Positions 9,193-19,422 are shown, numbered from the stretch's first letter. The stretch: 64,000 nt of DNA from Rhizobium grahamii CCGE 502 (GCF_000298315.2 NZ_AEYE02000013.1:303164-367163), one strand, 5' to 3'. Notes: generated from the sequence alone by a model not told the origin. A program made the numbers and translations.

Positions 9193-10305
9193 ATGAACGA
9201 AACGCTGCTTGTTCTCAACACCGGCTCGTCGAGCCTGAAGTTCCAGATCTTCGAGGAACCGGATCTAACCGTGCTGATGAGCGGCAAGGTCACCGGCATC
9301 GGCGACACGCCCGAAATGCGCGCCAAACTGCCCAACGGGCGGGAGACGAGAACTTCCCTGCCCGCGGACACCGATCACGACAGAGCCCTGAGCGCTGTGA
9401 TGAATCTTATCCGCGACCATGATCATGCCTGGCGGACGGCCGCAGTTGTCCATCGCGTCGTACACGGTGGGCAGGATTTCGCCGAACCCGTTGTGGTTAC
9501 GCCCGAGGTCATGCGCCGTCTTGAAGCACTGATCCCGTTGGCGCCGCTTCACCAACCACACAATCTCGCCGGCATCACCGCTTCGGCGCGATTGGCGAGC
9601 GGCGCGCCGGATATTGCCTGCTTCGACACCGCCTTTCACGCGGGGCACGACAAATTGGCACGTAGCTTCGCGCTGCCACAGGATATGCGCGACAAGGGCA
9701 TTCGCCGCTATGGCTTCCACGGGCTTTCGTATGAATGGATCTCGCAGGTGCTGGCTAGAGACTATCCGGATCTGCATGCGGGTCGAGTTGTCATCGGACA
9801 CCTCGGCAACGGCGCCAGCCTCTGTGCGCTAAAGGCAGGCGTCAGCGTCGATACGACAATGAGCATGACCGCGCTCGACGGCATTCCGATGGGGACGCGA
9901 AGCGGGTCAATGGACCCAGGCGCCATCCTCTATATGCTTCACGACCTGGATCTTGGCGTCGAAACCGTCCAGGATATCCTCTACGAGCGTTCCGGCTTAA
10001 AGGGGTTGTCCGGTCTTACCAACGACGTCGAGGCGCTGCTTCAAAGCGAGGATCCGCAGGCGACTTTCGCACTCGAATACTTTGCGCTGAAAGCTGCGCA
10101 ATACGCAGCAATGATGGCCGTCTCCATGGGCGGGATCGACGCGGTCGTCTTCACGGGTGGGATTGGCGAGCACGCTGCTCCCGTTCGCGAAGCGATCCTT
10201 GCAAGGCTGCGCTTCCTCGGCGATTTCAAGGTAGTGGTGATCCCTACGAACGAGGAACGCATGATGGCCACGCACGCGAAAAAGCTGCTCCGCTCCGCAG
10301 CCTGA
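9193..10305 (+). CDS. ackA: Acetate/propionate kinase
   Basis: This 370-residue cytosolic kinase interconverts acetyl phosphate + ADP with acetate + ATP. ASKHA-family motifs are clear: LNTGSSSLKF at the N-terminus (about 7-16), RRYGFHGLSYEW mid-protein, GHLGNGASLCA for phosphate binding, and FTGGIGEHA near the C-terminus. ATG 9193 gives the canonical start; a TTG at 9178 is also open but extends the family N-terminus. No phosphotransacetylase gene is adjacent. It ends 10 bases from the convergent CBS-BON gene. Confidence 0.93.
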   Translation: MNETLLVLNTGSSSLKFQIFEEPDLTVLMSGKVTGIGDTPEMRAKLPNGRETRTSLPADTDHDRALSAVMNLIRDHDHAWRTAAVVHRVVHGGQDFAEPVVVTPEVMRRLEALIPLAPLHQPHNLAGITASARLASGAPDIACFDTAFHAGHDKLARSFALPQDMRDKGIRRYGFHGLSYEWISQVLARDYPDLHAGRVVIGHLGNGASLCALKAGVSVDTTMSMTALDGIPMGTRSGSMDPGAILYMLHDLDLGVETVQDILYERSGLKGLSGLTNDVEALLQSEDPQATFALEYFALKAAQYAAMMAVSMGGIDAVVFTGGIGEHAAPVREAILARLRFLGDFKVVVIPTNEERMMATHAKKLLRSAA

Positions 10306-10315
10306 GGACGTCAGA

Positions 10316-10972
10316 TCAGGTTAGGTTCAGCTTGTCGATGAAGCCGTTGACACCCTTGACGTTCTCAACCAGCACCCGGATCGCACGACGTTCCAGTTCG
10401 CTGGATACCGTTCCTTCCAGGATGGCCCTGGAATCCTGAACCGATACCTTGATCGCATCCGTCTCGAGACCGAGATCGCCCTGCAGTCGAGCGCGAATGG
10501 CACGCGCAAGCGCATCGTCACCACTTGCTGTTCTCTCCTTCGGCGCTGCAACGATCGCCTTGAGGAGATCGACGCGACTGACGATGCCAAGGAGCCGCTT
10601 GTCGCTGACGACGGGGACACGCTTGACCTTGTGCTGGAACATCAGTTCGGCAATGGCGGCGGCCGGCGCATCCGGTGCAACGCTGATGACGCTTGCGGAC
10701 ATGACATCGGATACGCGCCAACTGCGGCTGCGGATATAGTCGTCGAAATCGACGAGCGATGCGTTATCGGAGTTGCCAGCCAATCGACCGCCACCAAACT
10801 CGATCCGCCGCATCAGGTCTCCCTCCGTTAAGAGGCCACAGAGGTTGCCATCATTGTCGATGACGGGCAGACCACTGATATCCTTGGCCACCATGAGGTC
10901 GATTGCCTGATGCACGCTGCTATCGGCGCTGATCGTCGTGATGTCGGTGTTCATGATGTCTTGAGCAAACAT
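10316..10972 (-). CDS. CBS-pair and BON domain protein
   Basis: This 218-residue soluble protein has two CBS motifs (about 7-60 and 95-145, with MNTDITTISADSSV and MSASVISVAPDAPA at their starts) that form a nucleotide-sensing Bateman module. A C-terminal BON domain (about 152-218, ending in NVKGVNGFIDKLNLT) follows. Such proteins are common in rhizobia and are thought to sense adenine nucleotides or stress. It converges on ackA, a pairing that could point to energy-limited metabolism (inference). The ribosome-binding site is weak. Confidence 0.88.
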   Translation of the reverse strand: MFAQDIMNTDITTISADSSVHQAIDLMVAKDISGLPVIDNDGNLCGLLTEGDLMRRIEFGGGRLAGNSDNASLVDFDDYIRSRSWRVSDVMSASVISVAPDAPAAAIAELMFQHKVKRVPVVSDKRLLGIVSRVDLLKAIVAAPKERTASGDDALARAIRARLQGDLGLETDAIKVSVQDSRAILEGTVSSELERRAIRVLVENVKGVNGFIDKLNLT

Positions 10973-11403
10973 GTGAAACCCATTGCGCTCTGGAGGAAGT
11001 CGAATGGTGCCGGCACGCGATTCTCGCTCTGCTGGACGCGCGCCTGATGCTGCGACTATTGCGCAATTCCACGCGGCTGTCGATCAATGATCGGAGACTT
11101 AATTTCAACCTGAGGGATTAGTTTCGCCAGTCTTACAGGACTATTGAACGACTGTGAGTTTTGCTCGGCAGGTGGCGGTATCTGTTGCTGGATCCGGCCA
11201 CCTACAGCCCGAGCGCCACCAACAAGGAGTTCGTCATCCAGCGACGCGCGCGAAGACGATCGATCAGCGGCGAACACTGGATGACAGGTTACGGATCATT
11301 GCTTTGCCCTGGTACCCAACCAACTTTCTGGCAGGCGTCACAGGCGGCAATCTTCAATCCGGGTGTCCGAATCTTCAACGACTCCTTCAGGGTAGGCGTC
11401 AGT
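10973..11403. other. Gap without a convincing gene
   Basis: These 431 bases separate two minus-strand genes. A plus-strand frame from about 11161 reads protein-like for some 35 codons (GRWRYLLLDPATYSPS) but then runs antisense into the amidohydrolase gene. No start signal or family is recognised, so it may be a degraded fragment. No terminator was found. Confidence 0.4.
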
Positions 11404-12558
11404 TCATCCGAGGATGTTTCTGATGGCTCGCATGAAAACGCCCGAACCGATGGCAATCAACTCATCGGGAAAATCGTAATCCGGGTTGTGCAGCCGCGGA
11501 TGACCTTCGCCGGCGCCGAGAAAGAACATCGCGGCCGGTGCCACGGTTCGGAACAGACCGAAATCTTCGGATGCTTTCATCGGCAACATTCTGCTTGTTG
11601 CGTCATGGCTCACGCCCTCGTCATCCAGCGCGCGCCGCAACTCCGCCACCGCTTCGGCAGAGTTGTAGCATTGATGGAACACGTCCTCGTAGCTGATCTC
11701 CACCTGCAGGTGTCCAGTATCTGCCTCAGTCCGAACCAGTTCCTCCGCGCGTGAAACCAGGGCGGTCATGGCTTCATCGGTCAATGTCCGTAGGGTTGCC
11801 CAGATCTGCGCCTCTCCAGGACTGATACCAAAGGCCGGTTCACCGAGACGCGCATGCGTGACCGTAACCAACGAGTAATCCGGCCCCAGCGGACCATTGT
11901 TGCCGAGCGACGTCAAATCACCGAGCAAGCGCGCCATCGCGAAAGTCGGTGCGATGCCCTGCTCCGGATAGGAAGCGTGCGACGTCTTGCCTTTCAAAAC
12001 GATCTTCATTCCGCGCGAGGCGCAGTTGACAGGCCCCTCATTGAGAAGGACATGGCCAAGCCGAACACCCGGGAAATTATGAAGTGACAGCGATAGATCC
12101 GGCGTTAAGGCGGCAAACTTGGGATCCGCAAGTACGGCCGCTGCGCCCGCGCCGTTTTCTTCGGCCGGTTGGAACATCAGGATTGCGCGCCCGCGGGCTG
12201 GCCGCATCTGCCCCAACCCCTTCGCGACCGCCATAAGGATCGCCATGTGACCGTCGTGACCGCAGAGGTGCCCCCGGCCGGGTATGGCAGAGCGATGCGC
12301 CGCGTCAGAGATTTCCTCGATCGGCAGGCCGTCCAGTTCCGCACGGATCAAGACGGTCGGCCCCGGCTCCGTTCCTTCGAAGACAGCTGCCAGGCCGTGT
12401 CCGCCGATGCCGGTAACGATGCCGTCAGGTCCAGTGAGTCCAAGTGCTTCTTCCACACGCAACGCCGTTTGTGCCTCCTTACCGGATATCTCCGGATGAC
12501 GGTGAAGCTCCCGCCGAAACGCCTTGATTACACTGAACTCTTCATCCGTCAGAAACAT
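11404..12558 (-). CDS. M20 family amidohydrolase (hippurate hydrolase/N-acyl amino acid deacylase type)
   Basis: This 384-residue metallo-amidohydrolase is expected to cleave an N-acyl or amide bond of an amino acid conjugate. Family motifs in order are ELHRHPEISG near residue 15, RAELDGLPI (metal ligand Asp), GHLCGHDGHMA (metal ligands), and FQPAEENGAGA (catalytic Glu pair). ATG 12558 is chosen over a GTG at 12579 because AGGA lies nine bases before it. It is divergent from the IclR gene at 12724, so that regulator probably controls it (inference). Confidence 0.9.
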   Translation of the reverse strand: MFLTDEEFSVIKAFRRELHRHPEISGKEAQTALRVEEALGLTGPDGIVTGIGGHGLAAVFEGTEPGPTVLIRAELDGLPIEEISDAAHRSAIPGRGHLCGHDGHMAILMAVAKGLGQMRPARGRAILMFQPAEENGAGAAAVLADPKFAALTPDLSLSLHNFPGVRLGHVLLNEGPVNCASRGMKIVLKGKTSHASYPEQGIAPTFAMARLLGDLTSLGNNGPLGPDYSLVTVTHARLGEPAFGISPGEAQIWATLRTLTDEAMTALVSRAEELVRTEADTGHLQVEISYEDVFHQCYNSAEAVAELRRALDDEGVSHDATSRMLPMKASEDFGLFRTVAPAAMFFLGAGEGHPRLHNPDYDFPDELIAIGSGVFMRAIRNILG

Positions 12559-12723
12559 CGTCGAAAATCCTGGCAACACGTGAAGCGAAATGGAACGGCA
12601 ACGAACCTAGCCTCTTCCACATCCATAGTCGACAGAACCGGCCGCGCGACACTGCATCCGGTTTCCTCGCTTTCCCGCGTCTGTGCATTTGTATATGTAA
12701 AGTAGCATTCACAGGAGAAGTTG

Positions 12724-13509
12724 ATGCAAGCAGACGACGCTGATCGGTACCGCGCACCGGCGCTGGATAAAGGGCTCGATATCCTTGAGCTTCTGGCGGG
12801 CGTCGAGCAAGGCCTGACTCAGGCAGAAATCGCCAAGCGTCTCGATCGCAGCCCCAACGAATTCTATCGAATGCTCGACCGGCTCGTCCGACGCGGCTAT
12901 GTGACAAAGCTCGAGGGAGACCGGTTCACTCTCACGCTCAAGCTATTCGGCCTGTCGCAGTTGCATGCGCCAACGCGTCGACTGGCGTCCTTCGCCACGC
13001 CACTGATGCGCGACCTCGCGCAGCGGACAAAACAGGCGAACCACCTCGTCGTCTTTGATCGCGGCTCGGCAGTGGTGATCGCCCAACACGAGGCACCGGA
13101 CTATTGGGGTATCTCGATCCGCGTCGGCTCGCATATGAGTCTTTTCGATACCGGTTCCGGCCACGTGCTTCTCGCCTTCAAAAGTGACGAGGAGCGCCAG
13201 ATGATGATCGCGGAACACGCGCGCAGCCGCGAGGAGGTGAAGCTCGAACCGGGTTTCTACCGGCATCTCGCCCTTATTCGCGAACGCGGCTACGAAATGA
13301 TGGCCAGCGCCCAAACGGCAGGCGTTCACAACCTATCGGCACCGATTCTTGGCCCGGACGGGCGCTGCATAGCGGCCCTCACCTGCCCCTATATCGCGCT
13401 GGTCAACGCGCCTGCTGCACCGGATATCAGCCAAACCATAACAATGGTGATGAAGACGGCCAGCGAGCTTTCGTTGCTCGCCGGCTCGGACGTCAAAACA
13501 CCCGGCTGA
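12724..13509 (+). CDS. IclR family transcriptional regulator
   Basis: This 261-residue protein has an N-terminal winged helix (about 12-75: ALDKGLDILELL, then LTQAEIAKRLDRSPNEFYRML) and the IclR effector-binding domain (about 85-255). A clear AGGAG lies six bases before the ATG, and a TTG directly upstream is also open. It is divergent from the M20 amidohydrolase with 165 bases between them, the usual arrangement for a regulator of that gene. The effector is unknown. Confidence 0.9.
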   Translation: MQADDADRYRAPALDKGLDILELLAGVEQGLTQAEIAKRLDRSPNEFYRMLDRLVRRGYVTKLEGDRFTLTLKLFGLSQLHAPTRRLASFATPLMRDLAQRTKQANHLVVFDRGSAVVIAQHEAPDYWGISIRVGSHMSLFDTGSGHVLLAFKSDEERQMMIAEHARSREEVKLEPGFYRHLALIRERGYEMMASAQTAGVHNLSAPILGPDGRCIAALTCPYIALVNAPAAPDISQTITMVMKTASELSLLAGSDVKTPG

Positions 13510-13721
13510 GGACCAGAACTTATTTCTGGCTCGACAGTCCTGCTGAAGATGCAGTTTTTGCAGTCCATACTTCAACAACCCAATTCGGCACGCATGTTTA
13601 AGGCCGCTGTCAGCTAACGATCTCATTAGAAATCCTTGCGGCGCAAAAGCGACGCCAAACGAACCCTCATTGTGACTGCGCACGCTGTCGCACAGCAGGC
13701 ATGCAGTAGTGGAGACAGCGC

Positions 13722-14081
13722 GTGAACGTATTGTTGGTCGAGGACAACATCCTGTTGGGCGACGCGGTGCGTGACCACATCGCAGCCGACGGTCATTCAG
13801 TCGACTGGTGTCTCAATCTCGCGGAGGCGACGCAAGCCGCCGAAACCGGCAACTACGGCGTGATCCTGCTCGATCTGCGCCTGCCCGACGGCAACGGCCT
13901 GACGCTGTTGAAGGCCCTCCGGAGAAAGGCAAACTCCGTTCCTGTCATCATTCTCACCGCGCACGACCAGGCCTCTGACCAGATCGAGGGCCTCCGGAGC
14001 GGCGCGGACGATTTCCTGGTGAAGCCCTTCGGGCTCTCGGAGCTTTCCGAGCGCATGAAGGCGGCAAACTGCAAGCACTGA
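13722..14081 (+). CDS. Receiver-only response regulator, probably truncated OmpR/PmrA type
   Basis: This 119-residue protein starts with GTG behind GGAG and contains a complete receiver: acidic pair in LLVEDN, phospho-acceptor Asp51 in LLDLRLPDGNG, Thr in ILTAHD, and Lys in FLVKPF. It stops right after the receiver, where OmpR-family proteins continue into the winged-helix domain. A one-base frame change near 14063 would instead extend it by KLQALRRELAA before a TGA at 14099. It converges with the EptA gene; PmrA-like regulators normally control eptA elsewhere. No histidine kinase is present. It may be a decayed regulator or a stand-alone receiver. Confidence 0.7.
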   Translation: MNVLLVEDNILLGDAVRDHIAADGHSVDWCLNLAEATQAAETGNYGVILLDLRLPDGNGLTLLKALRRKANSVPVIILTAHDQASDQIEGLRSGADDFLVKPFGLSELSERMKAANCKH

Positions 14082-14161
14082 GACGTGAACTGGCCGCCTG
14101 AAAGAGCGGCCATCCGAGCGTGATTAGCTCAACCGGCCTTCCTCCCTACGCCACGTGGTCA

Positions 14162-15820
14162 TCATCGGATGCTCGCGACCTTGTCCGTCCGCCGGCACGC
14201 GGCGAACACGTCAAGGTGTGGATCATAGACCTTGGTCGTCACGTCCATGAGCCCGAGCACGCTGTGGAAGAAGTTGTCGTGCGAACGGCCTTCGTCTGCT
14301 TGCTTGGCCATGCAACTCATATCGAAGCCAGCGGATTTCGCGAGATCGTCGCCGACCCATACGAGGAACGGCACGTGGGTCTGCTGCGACGGCGCCACGA
14401 TATAGGGCGCGCCATGCAGGTAGATCCCGTTCTCGCCAAGCGATTCCCCATGGTCCGAAAGGTAAATCGCCGCACCCGCAACTTTGTCGGAATGTTGCTT
14501 CAGCCTATCGATGACACTTGAAACCACGTGATCGGTGTAGAGGATCGTATTGTCGTAGGCATTGGTAATCTCTTGGGCCGTGCAGCTGCCAAAGTCGTTG
14601 GCCCTGCAGTCTGGAACGAAACGCCTATACTCGTCGGGATAACGAGCAAAGTAGGCCGGCCCGTGGCTACCGAGTTGGTGCAGGACCAATACACTGTCGC
14701 CCTTCACATGATCGAGCCAATCGTCGACCTGGTCGAGCAGGATACCATCGAGGCACTCACCGTCCTTGCAAAAGCGTGGGTCGGCGGACTTCGGCAGCGA
14801 GGTGTAGGCAACCCGGTCAGTAACGTGGTAGCTGCCGGTATCATTGTCCATCCAGGAGACGTCAACCTTTGCGTGGCTCAGCACGTCGAGCAGGTTCTCG
14901 GTCGCAAGGCCCTTGCGATGCGTATAGGCAGTGCGCGGATAGACGGAGAACATGCACGGGATGGAGACTGCCGTCGCTGTGCCGCAGCTCGTCGTATTCG
15001 GAAAATAGACGACGTTCTGCTTTTCAAGTTCAGGATTCGTCTTGCGCTGGTAGCCGCCCAGCGAGAAATCGTCGGCACGGGCCGTCTCGCCAGCGACTAT
15101 GATTGTCACACGTGGCTTGTTGAGACCGGCTGTGTTGATCCTGTGTGCATCCGTGCCAAGCGGCGCCGCGACGACCCGCGCATCCTCTTCCGACGAAACG
15201 GCAAAGCGAATGGTGTTGGTAATCGGCAAAAATGGGTTCAGTCGATCGAGGATGTCCCGGTGCGCACGCCCGACCCCGGCAAAGGCCCTATAATCGCCGA
15301 AGCCGACGACGGCGAAAACCGCCAGGCAGGCCAGGATCACGCCCGTATTATGAGCAAGCTTGGACAGCACCGGACGATGGCGGATACGCACCCAGCTAAT
15401 CATCAGCGACGGCAATACTCCGGCCAACAGCATATGCAACGCAAACCGCACCGTTATCAGATGCCCCGCCTCCGCGCCCGTTGACACAGCAGCGTTGCGG
15501 ATCATCTCCTTGTCGACGATCACACCGAACTGATCAGTAAACCAGGAACCCGCGGCGGCTGCGAGCACAAAAAAGATCAAGAAAGGTTTGGTGAGGTACT
15601 TGGCGGAGAAGGCAGTCACGACTGCCATGCAGACTGCGGAAATCCCGATCACAAAAAGTACAAACGACAGGTAATCAGTCGCAAAATCGCCGTAGGCCGT
15701 ACTCCAAAACGAGCGGTTTGTCACAAAGAGCAGGTAGAGAGTGGTGGCAAAGCAAAGCGTCACGCTGCCGATTTCAGGTCGCCGGTCGATCAGGCGGACC
15801 TTGGTGGCATTCTCGTTCAA
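14162..15820 (-). CDS. eptA: Lipid A phosphoethanolamine transferase (EptA/MCR family)
   Basis: This 552-residue inner-membrane enzyme transfers phosphoethanolamine to lipid A, lowering negative surface charge and cationic peptide binding. The N-terminal part (about 20-178) holds roughly five helices. The periplasmic alkaline-phosphatase-like domain has the catalytic Thr246 in GETARADDF, the zinc-binding stretches LSDHGESLGENG and YLHGAPY, and HQLGSHGPAYF. The start is TTG at 15820 with GGAG eight bases before it. Rhizobial lipid A often lacks phosphates, so the acceptor here could be another lipid or glycan. Confidence 0.88.
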   Translation of the reverse strand: MNENATKVRLIDRRPEIGSVTLCFATTLYLLFVTNRSFWSTAYGDFATDYLSFVLFVIGISAVCMAVVTAFSAKYLTKPFLIFFVLAAAAGSWFTDQFGVIVDKEMIRNAAVSTGAEAGHLITVRFALHMLLAGVLPSLMISWVRIRHRPVLSKLAHNTGVILACLAVFAVVGFGDYRAFAGVGRAHRDILDRLNPFLPITNTIRFAVSSEEDARVVAAPLGTDAHRINTAGLNKPRVTIIVAGETARADDFSLGGYQRKTNPELEKQNVVYFPNTTSCGTATAVSIPCMFSVYPRTAYTHRKGLATENLLDVLSHAKVDVSWMDNDTGSYHVTDRVAYTSLPKSADPRFCKDGECLDGILLDQVDDWLDHVKGDSVLVLHQLGSHGPAYFARYPDEYRRFVPDCRANDFGSCTAQEITNAYDNTILYTDHVVSSVIDRLKQHSDKVAGAAIYLSDHGESLGENGIYLHGAPYIVAPSQQTHVPFLVWVGDDLAKSAGFDMSCMAKQADEGRSHDNFFHSVLGLMDVTTKVYDPHLDVFAACRRTDKVASIR

Positions 15821-15961
15821 TTGGTCGTCTCCGCGTCAAAATTTGGCGTCGACGAAACCAGGATTGGACCAGAAGTAATTCATGGCTGCCGACAATATTC
15901 GCCAGCCATGGCCGGATTTTCTGACAGCCACCTGAAGACTTCATGGCGAGACGATGCCCAT

Positions 15962-17476
15962 TCAGGCCAGCGGACTGCCATATTGCGAGCCCGACAGCGT
16001 ACGAGACACAGCATTACGCCAGCCCGCGATTTTCGTCTGCCTCTCGGTCTCCTGCATCGACGGCTGGAATCGGCGGTTGCAAGCCCAGGCGCTTCCAAAT
16101 TCCTCCTGGTCCGGCCAGACCGCAGCTCTGGACCCCGCGAGCCAGGCCGCACCCAGAGCCGTTGTCTCGACAACGGCAGATCGGTCAACCAGATTGCCGA
16201 CAACATCGGCAACACGCTGCATCGTCCAGTCGGAACTCGCCATGCCGCCATCGACCCGCAAGACCGTCTCGATGTGATGGCCGCCCCAATCTTTCCGCAT
16301 CGCGATCAGGAGATCGAGCGTCTGGTAGGCGACGGATTCGAGCACCGCATGCGCCAGCTCCGCCGGGCCGCTGTTTCGGGTCAAACCAAAAATCGCGCCA
16401 CGCGCCTCCGGATCCCAATACGGTGCGCCGAGCCCCGTGAAGGCCGGCACGACGTAGACGTGTTGGCTTGGGTCGGCTCGCGTCGCCAGTGCACCGCTCT
16501 CCGAGGCGTGCGAAATAAGACCAAGGCCGTCGCGCAGCCATTGCACCGCTGCGCCAGCGATAAAAATCGAGCCTTCCAGCGCATAGGTCGTCTGGCCGGC
16601 AAGCCGGTAAGCGACCGTCGTAATCATCCTGTTGCTAGAGGCCACGCAGTCTTGGCCGGTATTGAGGAGAGCAAAACAACCGGTGCCATAAGTTGATTTC
16701 ATCATGCCGGGCTTGAAGCAAGCATTGCCGATGGTTGCCGCCTGCTGGTCGCCGGCTACACCAAGGATCCGAATGGACGCTCCGAAGATCTCGCGATCGG
16801 TGACGCCGAAATCGTCGGCACAATCCTTGACCTCCGGAAGCATCGATGCCGGGATCCGGAGAAGGCCGAGAAGCTCCTCGTCCCACCGACCCTCGGTGAT
16901 ATTGAAAAGCAGCGTTCGCGACGCGTTGGTGGCATCGGTCGCGTGAACCCGCCCGCCGGTCAAATTGAAGATCAGCCAGCTATCGACGGTGCCAAAGCAA
17001 ACTTCGCCGGCTTCGGCGCGGTCCCGCAGTCCTTCGACGTTGTCGAGCAGCCAGCGCAGCTTTGTCCCGGAAAAATAGGGGTCAAGCAGCAGACCGGTCT
17101 TCGCGTTGAAAAGCTTCTCGTAGCCGTCAGCCTTGAGACTGTCGCAGACTTCAGCGGTGCGCCGGTCCTGCCATACGATGGCCTTGTAGAGCGCCCTACC
17201 CGACTTGCGTTCCCAGACAACAGTCGTCTCGCGTTGGTTGGTAATCCCGATCGCAGCGATATCGGTGACCGGAACATTGGAACTTCCCAAAGCTTGCCGG
17301 GCCGTATTGGCTACCGTGGTCCAGATTTCGTCCGGGTCATGTTCGACCCAGCCCGGTTGGGGATAGGATTGCTTGATCTCCTCCTGTGCTGAGGAGATCA
17401 TCTTCATCCCGGCGTCGAAGACGATCGCGCGCGAGGACGTCGTGCCTTGGTCGATCGCGAGAATATGGCCGCTCAT
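15962..17476 (-). CDS. glpK: Glycerol kinase
   Basis: This 504-residue FGGY-family kinase phosphorylates glycerol to glycerol 3-phosphate. The N-terminus [17 protein letters not shown] binds ATP phosphate, and [13 protein letters not shown] and WQDRR belong to the glycerol site. STYGTGCF, and [11 protein letters not shown] with [11 protein letters not shown], complete the family signatures. The length is normal. GGAGAAGACC precedes the ATG. It is the last gene of the glycerol operon, about 140 bases after glpV, so it may also have its own promoter or an mRNA processing site in that gap. Confidence 0.96.
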   Translation of the reverse strand: MSGHILAIDQGTTSSRAIVFDAGMKMISSAQEEIKQSYPQPGWVEHDPDEIWTTVANTARQALGSSNVPVTDIAAIGITNQRETTVVWERKSGRALYKAIVWQDRRTAEVCDSLKADGYEKLFNAKTGLLLDPYFSGTKLRWLLDNVEGLRDRAEAGEVCFGTVDSWLIFNLTGGRVHATDATNASRTLLFNITEGRWDEELLGLLRIPASMLPEVKDCADDFGVTDREIFGASIRILGVAGDQQAATIGNACFKPGMMKSTYGTGCFALLNTGQDCVASSNRMITTVAYRLAGQTTYALEGSIFIAGAAVQWLRDGLGLISHASESGALATRADPSQHVYVVPAFTGLGAPYWDPEARGAIFGLTRNSGPAELAHAVLESVAYQTLDLLIAMRKDWGGHHIETVLRVDGGMASSDWTMQRVADVVGNLVDRSAVVETTALGAAWLAGSRAAVWPDQEEFGSAWACNRRFQPSMQETERQTKIAGWRNAVSRTLSGSQYGSPLA

Positions 17477-17618
17477 GGTCTTCTCCGGCGCAATAGTTCG
17501 CCCTGCCGCCGCAAACGCGCCAGCTCATTAGGTCATTTCTTATCGTGGTGGGTGCCGACGGCGGCTTAGCGCCGCCGGCATTGCTATCGGCCGGGCCTCG
17601 TACCCGACCGAGCGCTGA

Positions 17619-19343
17619 TCAGTTCGACTGCCAGCTCTTGACCAGTTCGTCGTAGTTGACGGTAACCGGCTTTTCCTTCTCGTTCTCGATCTTCAGCTGG
17701 GGAGCGAGGTTGCCCTTGGCGACCGCGTCCTTGTTCCAGTATTCGAGATCATGCTCTTCGGCGAGCTTCGGACCGATGTCGCCCTGGACCTTGGCGCGCT
17801 CCAGGCGCTGCAGGACCTTTTCCTGCTCGGCGCAAAGCGAATCCATGGCTTCCTGAGCGGTCTTGGCGCCGGAAGACGCATCGCCAACGGCCTGCCACCA
17901 AAGCTGAGCAAGCTTCGGATAATCAGGAACGTTCGTACCAGTCGGCGACCACTGAACGCGAGCCGGCGAGCGATAGAACTCGATCAGACCGCCGAGCTTC
18001 GGAGCGCGCTCCGTGAAGCTCTTGTCGCGAATGGTGGATTCGCGGATGAAGGTGAGACCGACATGGCTCTTCTTCACGTCGACCGTCTTCGACGTCACGA
18101 ACTGCGCATAGAGCCATGCGGCCTTGGCGCGGTCGTCAGGCGTCGATTTCATCAGCGTCCAGGAACCGACGTCCTGATAGCCGAGCTTCATGCCGTCCTT
18201 CCAGTAGACACCGTGCGGGCTCGGAGCCATGCGCCACTTCGGCGTGCCGTCCTCGTTGACGACGGGCAGGCCCGGCTTGACGGCATCAGCCGTAAAGGCG
18301 GTGTACCAGAAGATCTGCTGAGCCACTTCGCCCTGCGCCGGCACGGGGCCGGATTCGGAGAAGTTCATGCCCTGCGCTGCCGGCGGGGCATAGGCCTTCA
18401 ACCAATCCAGGTACTTCTGGATCGAATAGACTGCAGCCGGGCCGTTCGTGTCGCCGCCACGTGCAACGCATGAACCAACAGGACGCGAGTTCTCGTCGAC
18501 CTTGATGCCCCATTCGTCGACGGGAAGACCGTTCGGAAGGCCCTTGTCGCCGTTGCCGGCCATCGACAGCCAGGCGTCGGTGAAGCGCCATCCAAGCGAC
18601 GGGTCCTTCTTGCCATAGTCCATATGGCCGAAGACCTTCTTGCCGTTGACTTCACGGCCGGTGAAGAATTCGGCGATGTCCTCATAGGCAGACCAGTTGA
18701 CCGGAACGCCGAGATCGTAGCCGTACTTCGCCTTGAAGTCGGCCTTGTTCTTCTCGTCGTTGAACCAGTCGTACCGGAACCAGTAGAGGTTCGCGAACTG
18801 CTGGTCAGGAAGCTGGTAGAGCTTCTTGTCCGGCGCGGTCGTGAACTTGGTGCCGATGAAGTCGTTGATGTCGAGTCCCGGGTTGGTGACATCCTTGCCT
18901 TCGTTGGCCATCCAGTCGGTCAGCGAGCGGGCCTGCTGGTAGCGCCAATGGGTGCCGATCAGGTCAGAGTCGTTGACATAGGCGTCATAGATGTTCTCGC
19001 CGGACTGCATTTGCGTCTGCAGCTTTTCGACGACGTCGCCTTCGCCGATAAGGTCATGGGTAACCTTGATACCGGTGATTGCCGTAAAGGCAGGCGCCAG
19101 AACCTTCGATTCATACTCGTGTGTCGTCAGGGTTTCGGAAACGACCTTGATGTCCATGCCGGCAAAAGGCTTGCCCGCATCGATGAACCACTGCATTTCC
19201 TTTTCCTGGTCGGCGCGGGAAAGCGTCGAGAGGTCACCGACCTCCTTGTCCAGGAAAGACTTTGCCTCGTCCATGCCGGCATAGGCGGAGCCCGCCATGG
19301 CCAGCAAGATGCCTGCTGTTGTCGTTAGTAAGTGCCTTCGCAT
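17619..19343 (-). CDS. glpV: Glycerol ABC transporter substrate-binding protein
   Basis: This 574-residue periplasmic binding protein of the MalE-like class is unusually long. It has a signal peptide (MRRHLLTTTAGILLAMAGSAYAG). The mature protein has many Trp/Tyr residues typical of a carbohydrate or polyol pocket. Its position between the small membrane gene and glpK, with two permeases and two ATPases upstream, matches the described rhizobial glycerol importer. GGGAGGATATC precedes the ATG. Confidence 0.93.
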   Translation of the reverse strand: MRRHLLTTTAGILLAMAGSAYAGMDEAKSFLDKEVGDLSTLSRADQEKEMQWFIDAGKPFAGMDIKVVSETLTTHEYESKVLAPAFTAITGIKVTHDLIGEGDVVEKLQTQMQSGENIYDAYVNDSDLIGTHWRYQQARSLTDWMANEGKDVTNPGLDINDFIGTKFTTAPDKKLYQLPDQQFANLYWFRYDWFNDEKNKADFKAKYGYDLGVPVNWSAYEDIAEFFTGREVNGKKVFGHMDYGKKDPSLGWRFTDAWLSMAGNGDKGLPNGLPVDEWGIKVDENSRPVGSCVARGGDTNGPAAVYSIQKYLDWLKAYAPPAAQGMNFSESGPVPAQGEVAQQIFWYTAFTADAVKPGLPVVNEDGTPKWRMAPSPHGVYWKDGMKLGYQDVGSWTLMKSTPDDRAKAAWLYAQFVTSKTVDVKKSHVGLTFIRESTIRDKSFTERAPKLGGLIEFYRSPARVQWSPTGTNVPDYPKLAQLWWQAVGDASSGAKTAQEAMDSLCAEQEKVLQRLERAKVQGDIGPKLAEEHDLEYWNKDAVAKGNLAPQLKIENEKEKPVTVNYDELVKSWQSN

Positions 19344-19422
19344 GATATCCTCCCAGGGTTGCGATTGCAGTTTTCACGTTTTCAGGCGGCCAGTACCCCC
19401 GGCCATCTGTCTTTTCCTGCCG

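Noticed and set aside
11161-11403. Plus-strand gene ahead of the amidohydrolase
   Set aside because: The frame is briefly protein-like but has no start signal, no known family, and continues antisense into the amidohydrolase gene.
14091-14112. Hairpin TGGCCGC/GCGGCCA after the receiver gene as a terminator
   Set aside because: No run of T follows on either strand, so termination is unsupported.
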